Below, piece after piece: positions 11,157 through 17,671 of a stretch of DNA of 18,288 nucleotides; the stretch's first letter is position 1; each line of letters opens with the position of its first letter. Source of the DNA: Rickettsiales bacterium (GTDB lineage Bacteria > Pseudomonadota > Alphaproteobacteria > Rs-D84); contig JAISSM010000050.1 of assembly GCA_031273075.1 (NCBI GenBank), positions 1-18,288 of the forward strand, read 5' to 3'. The notes below the pieces were generated by a model that did no database searches, was not told the origin of the DNA, and was given only the letters and a program-made list of their open reading frames with translations. The translations under genes were made by a program, and so were the position numbers.

Positions 11157-12749
11157 TTATTTGGTGTTTTCGGACAGGTATTTCATCACTATCGGGCGGC
11201 CGGGATGGGTCAAGTCTATCTTTTCCGCCGCTTCGTTCTGCGTTATAACATAATGCAATCTGACCCCGTTGTCCATCAGCAATTGGTCCGCGCCCTGTTT
11301 TCTGTTGATCAAAACAATCGCGTCGGTGACGACGCCTTCGCGTTCGCGGATATTGGTAATAAGCTCTTTATTCATCGATTTCCCGGTCGTCGCCACGTCC
11401 TCTATAACCAAATAATTTTTGCCGGAAATTATTTTGCCTACCAGGCTGTCCTTGTTCCTTCGGTTTTTCCGCGCTTCGTCCTGCAACGCTTCAAGCATCT
11501 TTTCGAAGGACGAAAGGCTGATTTTTATATTCCCGGCCAATCTTTCCCCGCAAAGCCTGTCGCACAGTTTTTCCAAAAGCTCCTCGTCAATTCCTTCCTT
11601 GCGGAATATCGCGCGCGGTTTTTCAAGGCAATCGCCGACAACAGTCGCAATATCCAACGCGCCGTAGGCCACGCCCGCGACGCCGTCCGGATTCAATCCC
11701 GCGTCTTTGACCCTCTTGGCGATAAGGTGCGCGGCCATTTTTTCATATTTATCAAACGACAAAAGATCCCTTATCTGGAAGAAGATCGGCGAAACTCCGC
11801 CCGCGGCCAGTTTGCGCCACGTCGTTTCGTCCGCGCTGTTCGCGATCCATATTAAGTCGTTTTCAACAAGGCCGTCGACAAGCTGTTCGGACATCGATTT
11901 TATCCCATACGGCGCGACCGCGTTCAGCGCGCCCTTCCATTCGATCGCCGCCTGTTCCGGCGTCCGGCCGTTCAAATATTTCGGATTTGTGAATCCGCTT
12001 GAAATCGGCCACAGCGACCGCGGGTCGCCGTCCGGCTTGCCGCCCTGTTTGCCCAATCCCGGTCTTAAAAACAACGGCTGTTTCAATCCGTATTCTTTAA
12101 CCGCCGCGCGGATATTTTGCCCGACTTCCTCCGGCAGAGTGCCGCCGACTACGAATCCGATTTGTTCCTGATTCACCGCCAGAGAATCCAACACCGTCCA
12201 CTGATAATTGCGGATGCCCCCGGCATACCGACCCTGGCTTGCCATGCCGTCCTTGTTTGAAGACGCGGCCACAACGATCAATCCCATATCGGGATGCAAT
12301 TTAAGAAACGGCTCTATCGTCGAGACCGGTCCCATATGCCCCTGAATCGTGACAATATCGGGTTCATAGCTTAAATCCGATTCGCCCCACGCCGTCTGCG
12401 TATCGACGACATCGCCGCGCTTTACGTCCAGAATGCGAACAAGTTCGGGATAATATTTCGCCGTGTCATGCATTATCATGCCAAGCTCTGCGCGCTTCGC
12501 GTCGTTGTTCCATTTCCCTTCCCAAAACGCCAGATTGGGTTTTATCCCCACAATGTGCGTATGCAGCTTTTGAATCAAATCCATGCAGTATTCGTACCGG
12601 CCGTGAACCTTGTTTTCATACTGCGTCCCTTCGGATATTTCCTTCCAACTTTTATCGTCCAAATCCAATCCAAGCACAAGGCGGGAATTTATTTCGGCCG
12701 CCCTTTCGTCGGCGCGCGCAAAAGCGTGAGTTGATGAGCTGTCAGACAT
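11157..12749 (-). CDS. pyrFE: Fused OMP decarboxylase / orotate phosphoribosyltransferase
   Basis: This 530-residue bifunctional enzyme catalyses the last two steps of UMP synthesis, decarboxylase first. Residues about 20-290 are a subfamily-2 OMP decarboxylase: SRLVLGLDLDD, VGIKPNLAFWE (K70), the catalytic ILDVKRGDVVDT (D108, K110, D113), VTIQGHMG, LIVVAASSNKDG and RPGLGKQGG. Residues about 320-515 are the phosphoribosyltransferase: SPIFFQIRDLLSFDKYEKMA, GVAYGALDIATV, AIFRKEG and the PRPP-binding YLVIEDVATTGKS (446-458). Between RKEG and GKII lies an insertion of about 50 residues (386-437) in place of the usual short catalytic loop. The order PyrF-PyrE is opposite to animal UMP synthase and like that of kinetoplastids. 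The start at 12749 has AAAGGA 7 bases upstream and a good promoter. Confidence 0.92.
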   Translation of the reverse strand: MSDSSSTHAFARADERAAEINSRLVLGLDLDDKSWKEISEGTQYENKVHGRYEYCMDLIQKLHTHIVGIKPNLAFWEGKWNNDAKRAELGMIMHDTAKYYPELVRILDVKRGDVVDTQTAWGESDLSYEPDIVTIQGHMGPVSTIEPFLKLHPDMGLIVVAASSNKDGMASQGRYAGGIRNYQWTVLDSLAVNQEQIGFVVGGTLPEEVGQNIRAAVKEYGLKQPLFLRPGLGKQGGKPDGDPRSLWPISSGFTNPKYLNGRTPEQAAIEWKGALNAVAPYGIKSMSEQLVDGLVENDLIWIANSADETTWRKLAAGGVSPIFFQIRDLLSFDKYEKMAAHLIAKRVKDAGLNPDGVAGVAYGALDIATVVGDCLEKPRAIFRKEGIDEELLEKLCDRLCGERLAGNIKISLSSFEKMLEALQDEARKNRRNKDSLVGKIISGKNYLVIEDVATTGKSMNKELITNIREREGVVTDAIVLINRKQGADQLLMDNGVRLHYVITQNEAAEKIDLTHPGRPIVMKYLSENTK

Positions 12750-12787
12750 ATCTTTTTCCTTTCGTTGACCCTCTGCCTCCCGAATTC

Positions 12788-12827
12788 AAGGTTGATTCTA
12801 GACAAAATAAAGGCGATAGTCAACCTT
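12788..12827 (-). promoter_or_regulatory. pyrFE promoter framed by an 8-bp inverted repeat
   Basis: On the minus strand TTGACT (12823-12818), 17 bp and TAGAAT (12800-12795) give a strong promoter with a leader of about 40 bases. AAGGTTGA (12788-12795) and TCAACCTT (12820-12827) form a perfect inverted repeat, one half over the -35 and the other over the -10. The half-sites are 32 bp (about three helical turns) apart, as expected for a dimeric or looping regulator, but no regulator is known. Confidence 0.6.
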
Positions 12828-12932
12828 AACAATTAACAATGACCACCCCGGCGCTTCGCGCCACCCCTCCATAGAGGGGAACTAGCTCCCCCTCGCCGCC
12901 AAAGGCGGCACTCCCCCTCAAGGAGGGGGAGA
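12826..12932 (+). repeat. Heptamer array and GC hairpins between pyrFE and ccrM
   Basis: TTAACAA twice (12826-12842), then the GACCACCCC..AGAGGGGAACT double hairpin (12841-12883), then GCTCCCCCTC, GCCGCC AAA GGCGGC, and CTCCCCCTC AAG GAGGGGGAG (12886-12932). The remainder to 13042 is AT-rich and contains only the probable ccrM -10 box. Confidence 0.82.
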
Positions 12933-13042
12933 CAAATGCGGAGAGGGGAAAAGTAAAAAAATAAAAAAATCAAGGATTTTATTTTATAAAATTTGCTTTG
13001 CGGCGCGAGGAAATGGGTCCGTTTTATGGTAAAATAATCCTT

Positions 13043-14137
13043 GTGAGGGAATTTGTCGGAAAAGTTTTCGCGGGCGACTGTCTCGACGTCATGCCGCGCA
13101 TTCCGGGTGGTCGTATCGACGCGATTTTCGCCGATCCGCCCTATAATCTGCAACTGGGCCCAAAAGTTCTTTACCGCGCCGACGATCATTCCGCCGCACG
13201 CGCCGTACGCGACCCATGGGACAATTTCGGCTCTGCCGAAGAGTACGACGAGTTTACAAAAAAGTGGGTTTCGGAGTGTAAAAGGCTCTTGAAACCCGAC
13301 GGCGTTTTATGGGCCATCGGCACCTATCACAACATTTTCCGCATCGGCGCGATTCTTCAAGACGCCGGATTCTGGGTTCTGAACGATATAATTTGGGTAA
13401 AAACAAATCCCATGCCGAATTTCAAAGGCACGCGATTCGCCAATGCTCACGAGACTATGATTTGGGCCACGCCGCGCAAGACCGGAAAATACACGTTCAA
13501 CTATGAGACCATGAAGCAATACAACAACGGCAAGCAAATGCGGTCCGACTGGCAGATCGATATTTGTCTCGGCGCGGAACGTCTTAAAGACGCAAACGGC
13601 AAGTCTTTGCACAGCACGCAAAAGCCCCTGGAACTTTTGCGGCGCGTCATTTTGGCCAGCACCAAGGCCGGCGAGATCATTCTCGATCCCTTCTTCGGAA
13701 GCGGGACGACCGGCGCCGCCGCCAAGGAACTTTCGCGAAAATTCATCGGCATAGAACAGGACGAAAGCTATGTCGCCGCCGCGCGTGAGCGAATCAAAAG
13801 CGTCGTTCCGGTCGACCTGTCCAAGATCGAAGTCGCCAAGCCGAAGCGCGAGGAAGAACGAATCGCGTTCATGGAATTGATTTCCGGCGGGCTTTTGGAC
13901 GTCGGGCAGACCCTTGTCGGCAAGCGCGGCGACCGGGTTATGATAACGCACGACGGTTTGCTTGCCCACACCTTATTGGGCCGGGCGTCGATTCACGTAA
14001 TGGCCGCGCGTATTCAGAACGTCGCGTCCTATAACGGGTGGGATTACTGGTTCGCGGAAAAGAAAGACGGCACAACCGTCAGCATCGACGAAATTCGCAA
14101 ACTTTACCGAACTGTCAAAAAGCAGATGGCGGCATGA
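13043..14137 (+). CDS. ccrM: CcrM-type adenine methyltransferase (GANTC)
   Basis: This is a cell-cycle DNA methyltransferase of the beta class. Motif IV DPPYNLQL comes near the N-terminus after GDCLDVMPRI. It is followed by DPWDNFGSAEEYDEFT, LWAIGTYHNIFRIGAILQD, WVKTNPMPNFKGTRF, NAHETMIWA, STQKPLELL and the AdoMet motif LDPFFGSGTTGAAAK. The last 85 residues (AFMELISGGLLDVGQ to the end) match the C-terminal domain specific to CcrM that aids DNA recognition and strand opening. In alphaproteobacteria CcrM methylates GANTC after replication and couples transcription to the cell cycle. The proposed start is GTG 13043, 7 bases after TAAAAT (13030-13035), giving 364 residues. ATG 13013 or TTG 12998 would add 10 or 15 residues. 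No restriction partner is adjacent, as expected of an orphan. A terminator overlaps the stop. Confidence 0.95.
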   Translation: MREFVGKVFAGDCLDVMPRIPGGRIDAIFADPPYNLQLGPKVLYRADDHSAARAVRDPWDNFGSAEEYDEFTKKWVSECKRLLKPDGVLWAIGTYHNIFRIGAILQDAGFWVLNDIIWVKTNPMPNFKGTRFANAHETMIWATPRKTGKYTFNYETMKQYNNGKQMRSDWQIDICLGAERLKDANGKSLHSTQKPLELLRRVILASTKAGEIILDPFFGSGTTGAAAKELSRKFIGIEQDESYVAAARERIKSVVPVDLSKIEVAKPKREEERIAFMELISGGLLDVGQTLVGKRGDRVMITHDGLLAHTLLGRASIHVMAARIQNVASYNGWDYWFAEKKDGTTVSIDEIRKLYRTVKKQMAA

Positions 14138-14162
14138 AAAAACGCGCGCAAGCGCGTTTTTT
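14137..14162 (+). terminator. Terminator of ccrM
   Basis: A perfect 11-bp stem, AAAAAACGCGC with loop GCAA and GCGCGTTTTTT, starts on the last base of the ccrM stop codon and ends in T6. Confidence 0.92.
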
Positions 14163-14166
14163 AGGC

Positions 14167-14194
14167 CACAGTCAACAGTCCACAGTCAACAGTT
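14167..14194 (+). repeat. Heptamer array, CACAGTC/AACAGTC family
   Basis: Four 7-bp units, CACAGTC, AACAGTC, CACAGTC and AACAGTT, start 5 bases after the ccrM terminator. The units alternate in their first base. Confidence 0.88.
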
Positions 14195-14202
14195 AATAAT
14201 GA

Positions 14203-14323
14203 GCTCCCCCTCGGCGGCGAAGCCGCCACTCCCCCTCAAGGAGGGGGAGACAGTACTCCCCGAAAGGAGGGGGAGACAAGACCACCCCGGCCCTTCGGGC
14301 CACCCCTCCAAAGAGGGGAACTT
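14203..14323 (+). repeat. GC-rich hairpin cluster upstream of lysK
   Basis: GCTCCCCCTC, GGCGGC GAA GCCGCC, CTCCCCCTC AAG GAGGGGGAG (to 14250), a shorter CTCCCC GAAA GGAGGGGGAG unit, then GACCACCCC, GGCCC TTC GGGCC, CCCCTCC AAA GAGGGG and AACT (14280-14323). These match the units at 12841-12932 but in the opposite order. Confidence 0.85.
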
Positions 14324-14335
14324 GGTTCTGTTTGT

Positions 14336-14365
14336 TTGACAATGAAGGGGGAGTGTGGTTATATT
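14336..14365 (+). promoter_or_regulatory. lysK promoter
   Basis: A perfect TTGACA (14336-14341), 18 bp and TATATT (14360-14365) end 7 bases before the ATG at 14373. No ribosome site is present, so the mRNA is probably leaderless. The in-frame GTG at 14355 lies upstream of the expected transcript start. Confidence 0.72.
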
Positions 14366-14372
14366 GGGCATT

Positions 14373-15953
14373 ATGGTTGAAGCTTTGCACTGGGCGGATT
14401 TGATAGCAAGACGCATCGTCGAGGAACGCGGCGACAAGGAACTTTACGTCGTCGCCAGCGGTATCACCCCCTCCGGAACCATTCACATCGGCAAATTCCG
14501 CGAAATAATAACCACCGAGTTGGTTTCGCGCGCCCTTATCCGCATGGGTAAGAAAGTCCGCTTCATTTACTCGTGGGACGACTATGACACTTTTCGCAAA
14601 GTTCCTTCCGACATGCCCGATCAAGAAAAGCTTAAAACTTTCCTGTATCAGCCGATCGTCGATATTCCCGACGTTTACGGGACCGAAGATTCATACGCGC
14701 GGCACAACGAAGTCACTCTTGAAAAAATCGCGCCCGTTCTGGGCATCAACAACATCGAATTCATTTGTCAAAGCAAGATGTATCGAAGCGGCGTTTACAA
14801 CGATCTTATAATAAAGATCATGGACAATCGCGAGAAAATCAAAAGTATTCTCCAGCAATTCAAGACGGGCGAGATTGCCGAAAACTGGCATCCAATCGAG
14901 ACGTACTGCGCCGCGTGCAACCGCGACCGCGTGGTTTTTTCCAACTATGATTCCGCAAAAAAAACCGTCGATTACGAATGCAAGTTATGCGGGCATAAAG
15001 AAACATTAAACCTTCGCGAGTCGCGGCGCCTGAAACTTCCGTGGCGGATCGACTGGCCCATGCGGTGGGCGTTCGAAGGCGTGGATTTCGAGCCGGGCGG
15101 GACCGATCATTCCTCAGCCGGCGGGTCGTTCGACACAAGCAAGATGATTTCCAAGGAAATATTCGAAGGCGCCGCCCCCGTCTATGCGAAGTACGCTTTC
15201 GTTCTTCCCAAAGGCGAAAAGAAAAAAATGTCGTCCAGCGTCGGCAACGGGTTTTCCGTCGAAAGCGTCCTCGAAGTCTACACGCCGGAAATGGTTCGCT
15301 GGTTCTTCGCGTCGTACAAGCCGGACGCGCCGTTCAACATGGCGTTCGACATCGACGTTATAAAAAACTATGAAAATTTCGACATGATGGAGCGCGTCGT
15401 TTACGGCATCGAAGGCGACAACGATGAAAAGCGCGCCGCGTGGCGACGGGTTTACGAATTGTCGCAAATAAATTCCGACGGACGGATATCCGACGCGATG
15501 CCGCTTCAGCCCGCGTTCCGGCACCTGTGCACAATCCTGCAGATAAACGAAATGGACGCGGAAAAGGCGCGCGGTTTCTGGGCCGGGCAAATCAAGAGCG
15601 ACGTCGACGAGCGGCGGTATCGCGACCGCGCGGAGCGCGCCCTGTTCTGGCTTTCGAACTTTGCGTCGGACGATTTCAAATTCGCGCTTAACGCGAAGAA
15701 ACGCGGCGACGTTCCGTTAAGCGATATTGAAAAAGCGTTCGTCGCCGACATTCGCGCGGCGATTTCATCCGACGATTTTACCGACGAGCGCGCTTTGCAC
15801 AACCGCATCGGAAGTTTGATAGAATCGAGGGGCCTTGTTCCCGCGGACGCGTATCGCGTTTTGTATCAACTGTTGATCAGTCGCGACAAGGGGCCGAAGT
15901 TGGCGGGGTTTATTATCGGAGCGGGGAAAGAGAGGGTGTTGGATTTGTTGTAG
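14373..15953 (+). CDS. lysK: Class I lysyl-tRNA synthetase
   Basis: This 526-residue enzyme charges tRNA-Lys. It is the archaeal-type class I form found in most alphaproteobacteria instead of the usual class II LysS. The class I signatures are clear: GITPSGTIHIGKFRE with HIGK at residues 38-41 and KKMSSSVGNG with KMSSS at 285-289. A zinc-binding-like pair, CAACNRDRV and CKLCGHKE, lies about residues 177-208. WPMRWAFEGVDFEPGGTDHSS is also typical. The C-terminal helical region binds the anticodon. The start is set by the promoter. No class II lysS is in the window. Confidence 0.95.
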   Translation: MVEALHWADLIARRIVEERGDKELYVVASGITPSGTIHIGKFREIITTELVSRALIRMGKKVRFIYSWDDYDTFRKVPSDMPDQEKLKTFLYQPIVDIPDVYGTEDSYARHNEVTLEKIAPVLGINNIEFICQSKMYRSGVYNDLIIKIMDNREKIKSILQQFKTGEIAENWHPIETYCAACNRDRVVFSNYDSAKKTVDYECKLCGHKETLNLRESRRLKLPWRIDWPMRWAFEGVDFEPGGTDHSSAGGSFDTSKMISKEIFEGAAPVYAKYAFVLPKGEKKKMSSSVGNGFSVESVLEVYTPEMVRWFFASYKPDAPFNMAFDIDVIKNYENFDMMERVVYGIEGDNDEKRAAWRRVYELSQINSDGRISDAMPLQPAFRHLCTILQINEMDAEKARGFWAGQIKSDVDERRYRDRAERALFWLSNFASDDFKFALNAKKRGDVPLSDIEKAFVADIRAAISSDDFTDERALHNRIGSLIESRGLVPADAYRVLYQLLISRDKGPKLAGFIIGAGKERVLDLL

Positions 15954-16155
15954 TTAACAATTAACAATGAACCACCCTTCGCCGATCACCCTTCGTTAAA
16001 ACTACGGGTGACAGGGGCTTCGGGTGGCAGGCAATTAACAATGATTGCCGCGGGTGGGGTGTGTTTCTATGAAACACACCTTGTTTGCTTTGCAAACAGG
16101 AAAGGCGTTCCCGTCCCCGCCTCCGCGGGGATGACAGCGGGAATGACGCCCCACC
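15954..16155 (+). repeat. Repeat block after lysK with nested hairpins
   Basis: TTAACAA heptamers begin right after the lysK stop (15954-15970). A CACCCTTCGT..ACGGGTGAC hairpin follows (15987-16012). At 16053-16155 is a second composite element bounded by GGTGGGG and CCCCACC: it has GGTGTGTTTC/GAAACACACC (16058-16080), a hybrid TTGTTTGC TTT GCAAACAGG hairpin, and in place of the GGCGGGTTTT stem a TTCCCG..CGGGAATGAC hairpin whose loop holds CCCCGC CTCC GCGGGGATGAC. The gap to 16187 shows nothing else. Confidence 0.85.
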
Positions 16156-16187
16156 GCGGCATCTGTGCCGTTCTAATGATTTTTTGA

Positions 16188-16802
16188 TTATTTTTTCAGT
16201 ACAAGGACCTGTTTTTGGAACTCGTTGATCAATTCATCTGTCTTTTTAAGAAAGCAATCCTCTTCGGTTTTGGCGTCGGCGTGACCGGAACAATTTACAG
16301 GGACCGCAACTTCGTTATCATCCGCATTCGCGGCGGACGGCGAAGCGGCATTATCGGCCGGTTTTTCGTCGGCCGCGTCCGGTTCGGTTCTAGCGGCGGG
16401 CGATGATTTCTTTGTGCAATATCTACCGCCGGAGTCAGTTTTGACTTCCTCGCCCGGATCGCACGGGGCGGATGAAGTGGCGACGCATTTTTTCTTTATG
16501 TCGCTGTATGTTTCAGAACTTCCGCACGAGGGGGTCGGTTTTGGCGTCGCGGCCTCCATCCTGTTTACCGCGTCGTTCGCTTGATCCATCACGGGCCTTG
16601 AAACAGGATTGTCATTCGCCCCGGATTCCTTTCGCGAATATTTTTGCGCCTCGTCCATATCTATATCTTTATCAAGTTCCTCCGCCGCTTTTTGCGCCCT
16701 TGCCCTGGCCGCATTCAAGTCATTTTTGGGGTCCGCCGCGGAAGAAGTCGGCGACAATATTGCGGCCGCAAGGATCACATAAAAAATTTTTCGGATATTC
16801 AT
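16188..16802 (-). CDS. Secreted protein of unknown function with six cysteines
   Basis: The 204-residue protein has a normal signal peptide (MNIRKIFYVILAAAIL, cleaved after SSA before ADPKND). It continues with a helical, charged segment (about 28-55, possible coiled coil), then a segment with four cysteines (PSCGSS..KKKCVA..APCDPG..RYCTKK), a low-complexity Ala/Asp/Pro/Ser linker (about 130-165) and a final part with two more cysteines (NCSGHA..EDCFLKK) ending in a short helix. The cysteine spacing suggests disulfide-bonded repeats, as in small extracellular modules, but I do not recognise the family. The ATG at 16802 has GGAG 6 bases upstream. It is monocistronic and divergent from folD. 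Confidence 0.7.
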   Translation of the reverse strand: MNIRKIFYVILAAAILSPTSSAADPKNDLNAARARAQKAAEELDKDIDMDEAQKYSRKESGANDNPVSRPVMDQANDAVNRMEAATPKPTPSCGSSETYSDIKKKCVATSSAPCDPGEEVKTDSGGRYCTKKSSPAARTEPDAADEKPADNAASPSAANADDNEVAVPVNCSGHADAKTEEDCFLKKTDELINEFQKQVLVLKK

Positions 16803-16825
16803 TCCCGTCTCCGCATGGAATTATA
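16803..16825 (-). promoter_or_regulatory. -10 box and ribosome site of the secreted protein gene
   Basis: On the minus strand TATAAT (16825-16820) lies 17 bases before the ATG, with GGAG between them at proper spacing. The -35 is weak (TCGACT at 17 bp). Confidence 0.45.
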
Positions 16826-16860
16826 TCAAATTTAGCGCATAAAGTCGAGAAGTGGTTATA

Positions 16861-16889
16861 TTGACTTTCGAAGGTAAATTTGATACCTT
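16861..16889 (+). promoter_or_regulatory. folD promoter
   Basis: TTGACT (16861-16866), 17 bp and a weak -10 TACCTT (16884-16889) end 8 bases before the ATG at 16898. No ribosome site is visible; a leaderless start is possible. Confidence 0.45.
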
Positions 16890-16897
16890 GTCCGGGT

Positions 16898-17671
16898 ATG
16901 ATTTTGGACGGTAAATCTTTGGCGGAACAATTGGCGGGCGAACTGAAAGCGCGGGCGGTCGGGCGCGATATCCGTTTGGCGGTCGTTCTTGTCGGCGATG
17001 ATTTCGCAAGCGTCAAGTATGTGAACGCAAAGCAAAAGCGCGCGCTTGAAGTCGGGATCAAGTGCGATATAATCGCGCTTTCCAACGACATTTCCGAAGA
17101 CGAGTTATTGAAAGCGATCCATGGTCTTAACGCGGATGCGAAGGTTCACGGCGTTATGATCCAGCTTCCGCTTCCGAAGCATATAAACCAAGCGCGTGTG
17201 TGCCGGGCCATAGACGCGAAAAAAGACGTCGACGGCCTTAATCCGGCAGGCGAATTTATGCCGGCCACCGTTCGCGGCATAGAAAAATTATTGGAACATT
17301 ATTTATTCGGCGCCGGCTTTGATTTGGACGGCAAGGTCGCCGCGGTCGTCGGCCGGTCCGAGATCGTCGGCAAGCCCGCCGCAAAGATGCTTTTGGATCA
17401 CAACGCCACCGTCATAATGTGCCACTCCAAAACGAAGGATTTGGCGTCGTTCACGCGCCGGGCCGATATTCTGGTCGCCGCCACGGGCAAAGACGGCATG
17501 ATAACGCCGGACTTTGTCAAAGACGGCGCGATAATAATAGACGCGGGGACGATCGGCGACGTTCGCAAGGATTGCTTTGCGGCGGCGTCCGCATATACTC
17601 CCGTTCCGGGCGGCGTCGGGCCCATGACCGTCGTATGTTTAATAGAAAACACCATAAAGGCCGCGATATGA
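16898..17671 (+). CDS. folD: Bifunctional methylenetetrahydrofolate dehydrogenase/cyclohydrolase
   Basis: FolD interconverts methylene-, methenyl- and formyl-tetrahydrofolate using NADP, feeding purine and initiator formyl-Met synthesis. The 257-residue protein has SVKYVNAKQKRA with Tyr41 and catalytic Lys45, VHGVMIQLPLPKHI, the KKDVDGLNP folate site, GRSEIVGKPAAKML (nucleotide binding) and PVPGGVGPMTV. It is 25-35 residues shorter than typical FolD, with loops trimmed throughout, including FMPAT where FxPCTPxG is usual. The start at 16898 fits the usual MILDGKxLA opening; a TTG 18 bases upstream is in frame but lies in the promoter. The stop overlaps gpsA as ATGA. Confidence 0.95.
   Translation: MILDGKSLAEQLAGELKARAVGRDIRLAVVLVGDDFASVKYVNAKQKRALEVGIKCDIIALSNDISEDELLKAIHGLNADAKVHGVMIQLPLPKHINQARVCRAIDAKKDVDGLNPAGEFMPATVRGIEKLLEHYLFGAGFDLDGKVAAVVGRSEIVGKPAAKMLLDHNATVIMCHSKTKDLASFTRRADILVAATGKDGMITPDFVKDGAIIIDAGTIGDVRKDCFAAASAYTPVPGGVGPMTVVCLIENTIKAAI

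Noticed and set aside
13043..14137. Restriction-modification system
   Set aside because: The methyltransferase has the CcrM C-terminal domain and no endonuclease gene lies on either side (pyrFE and lysK).
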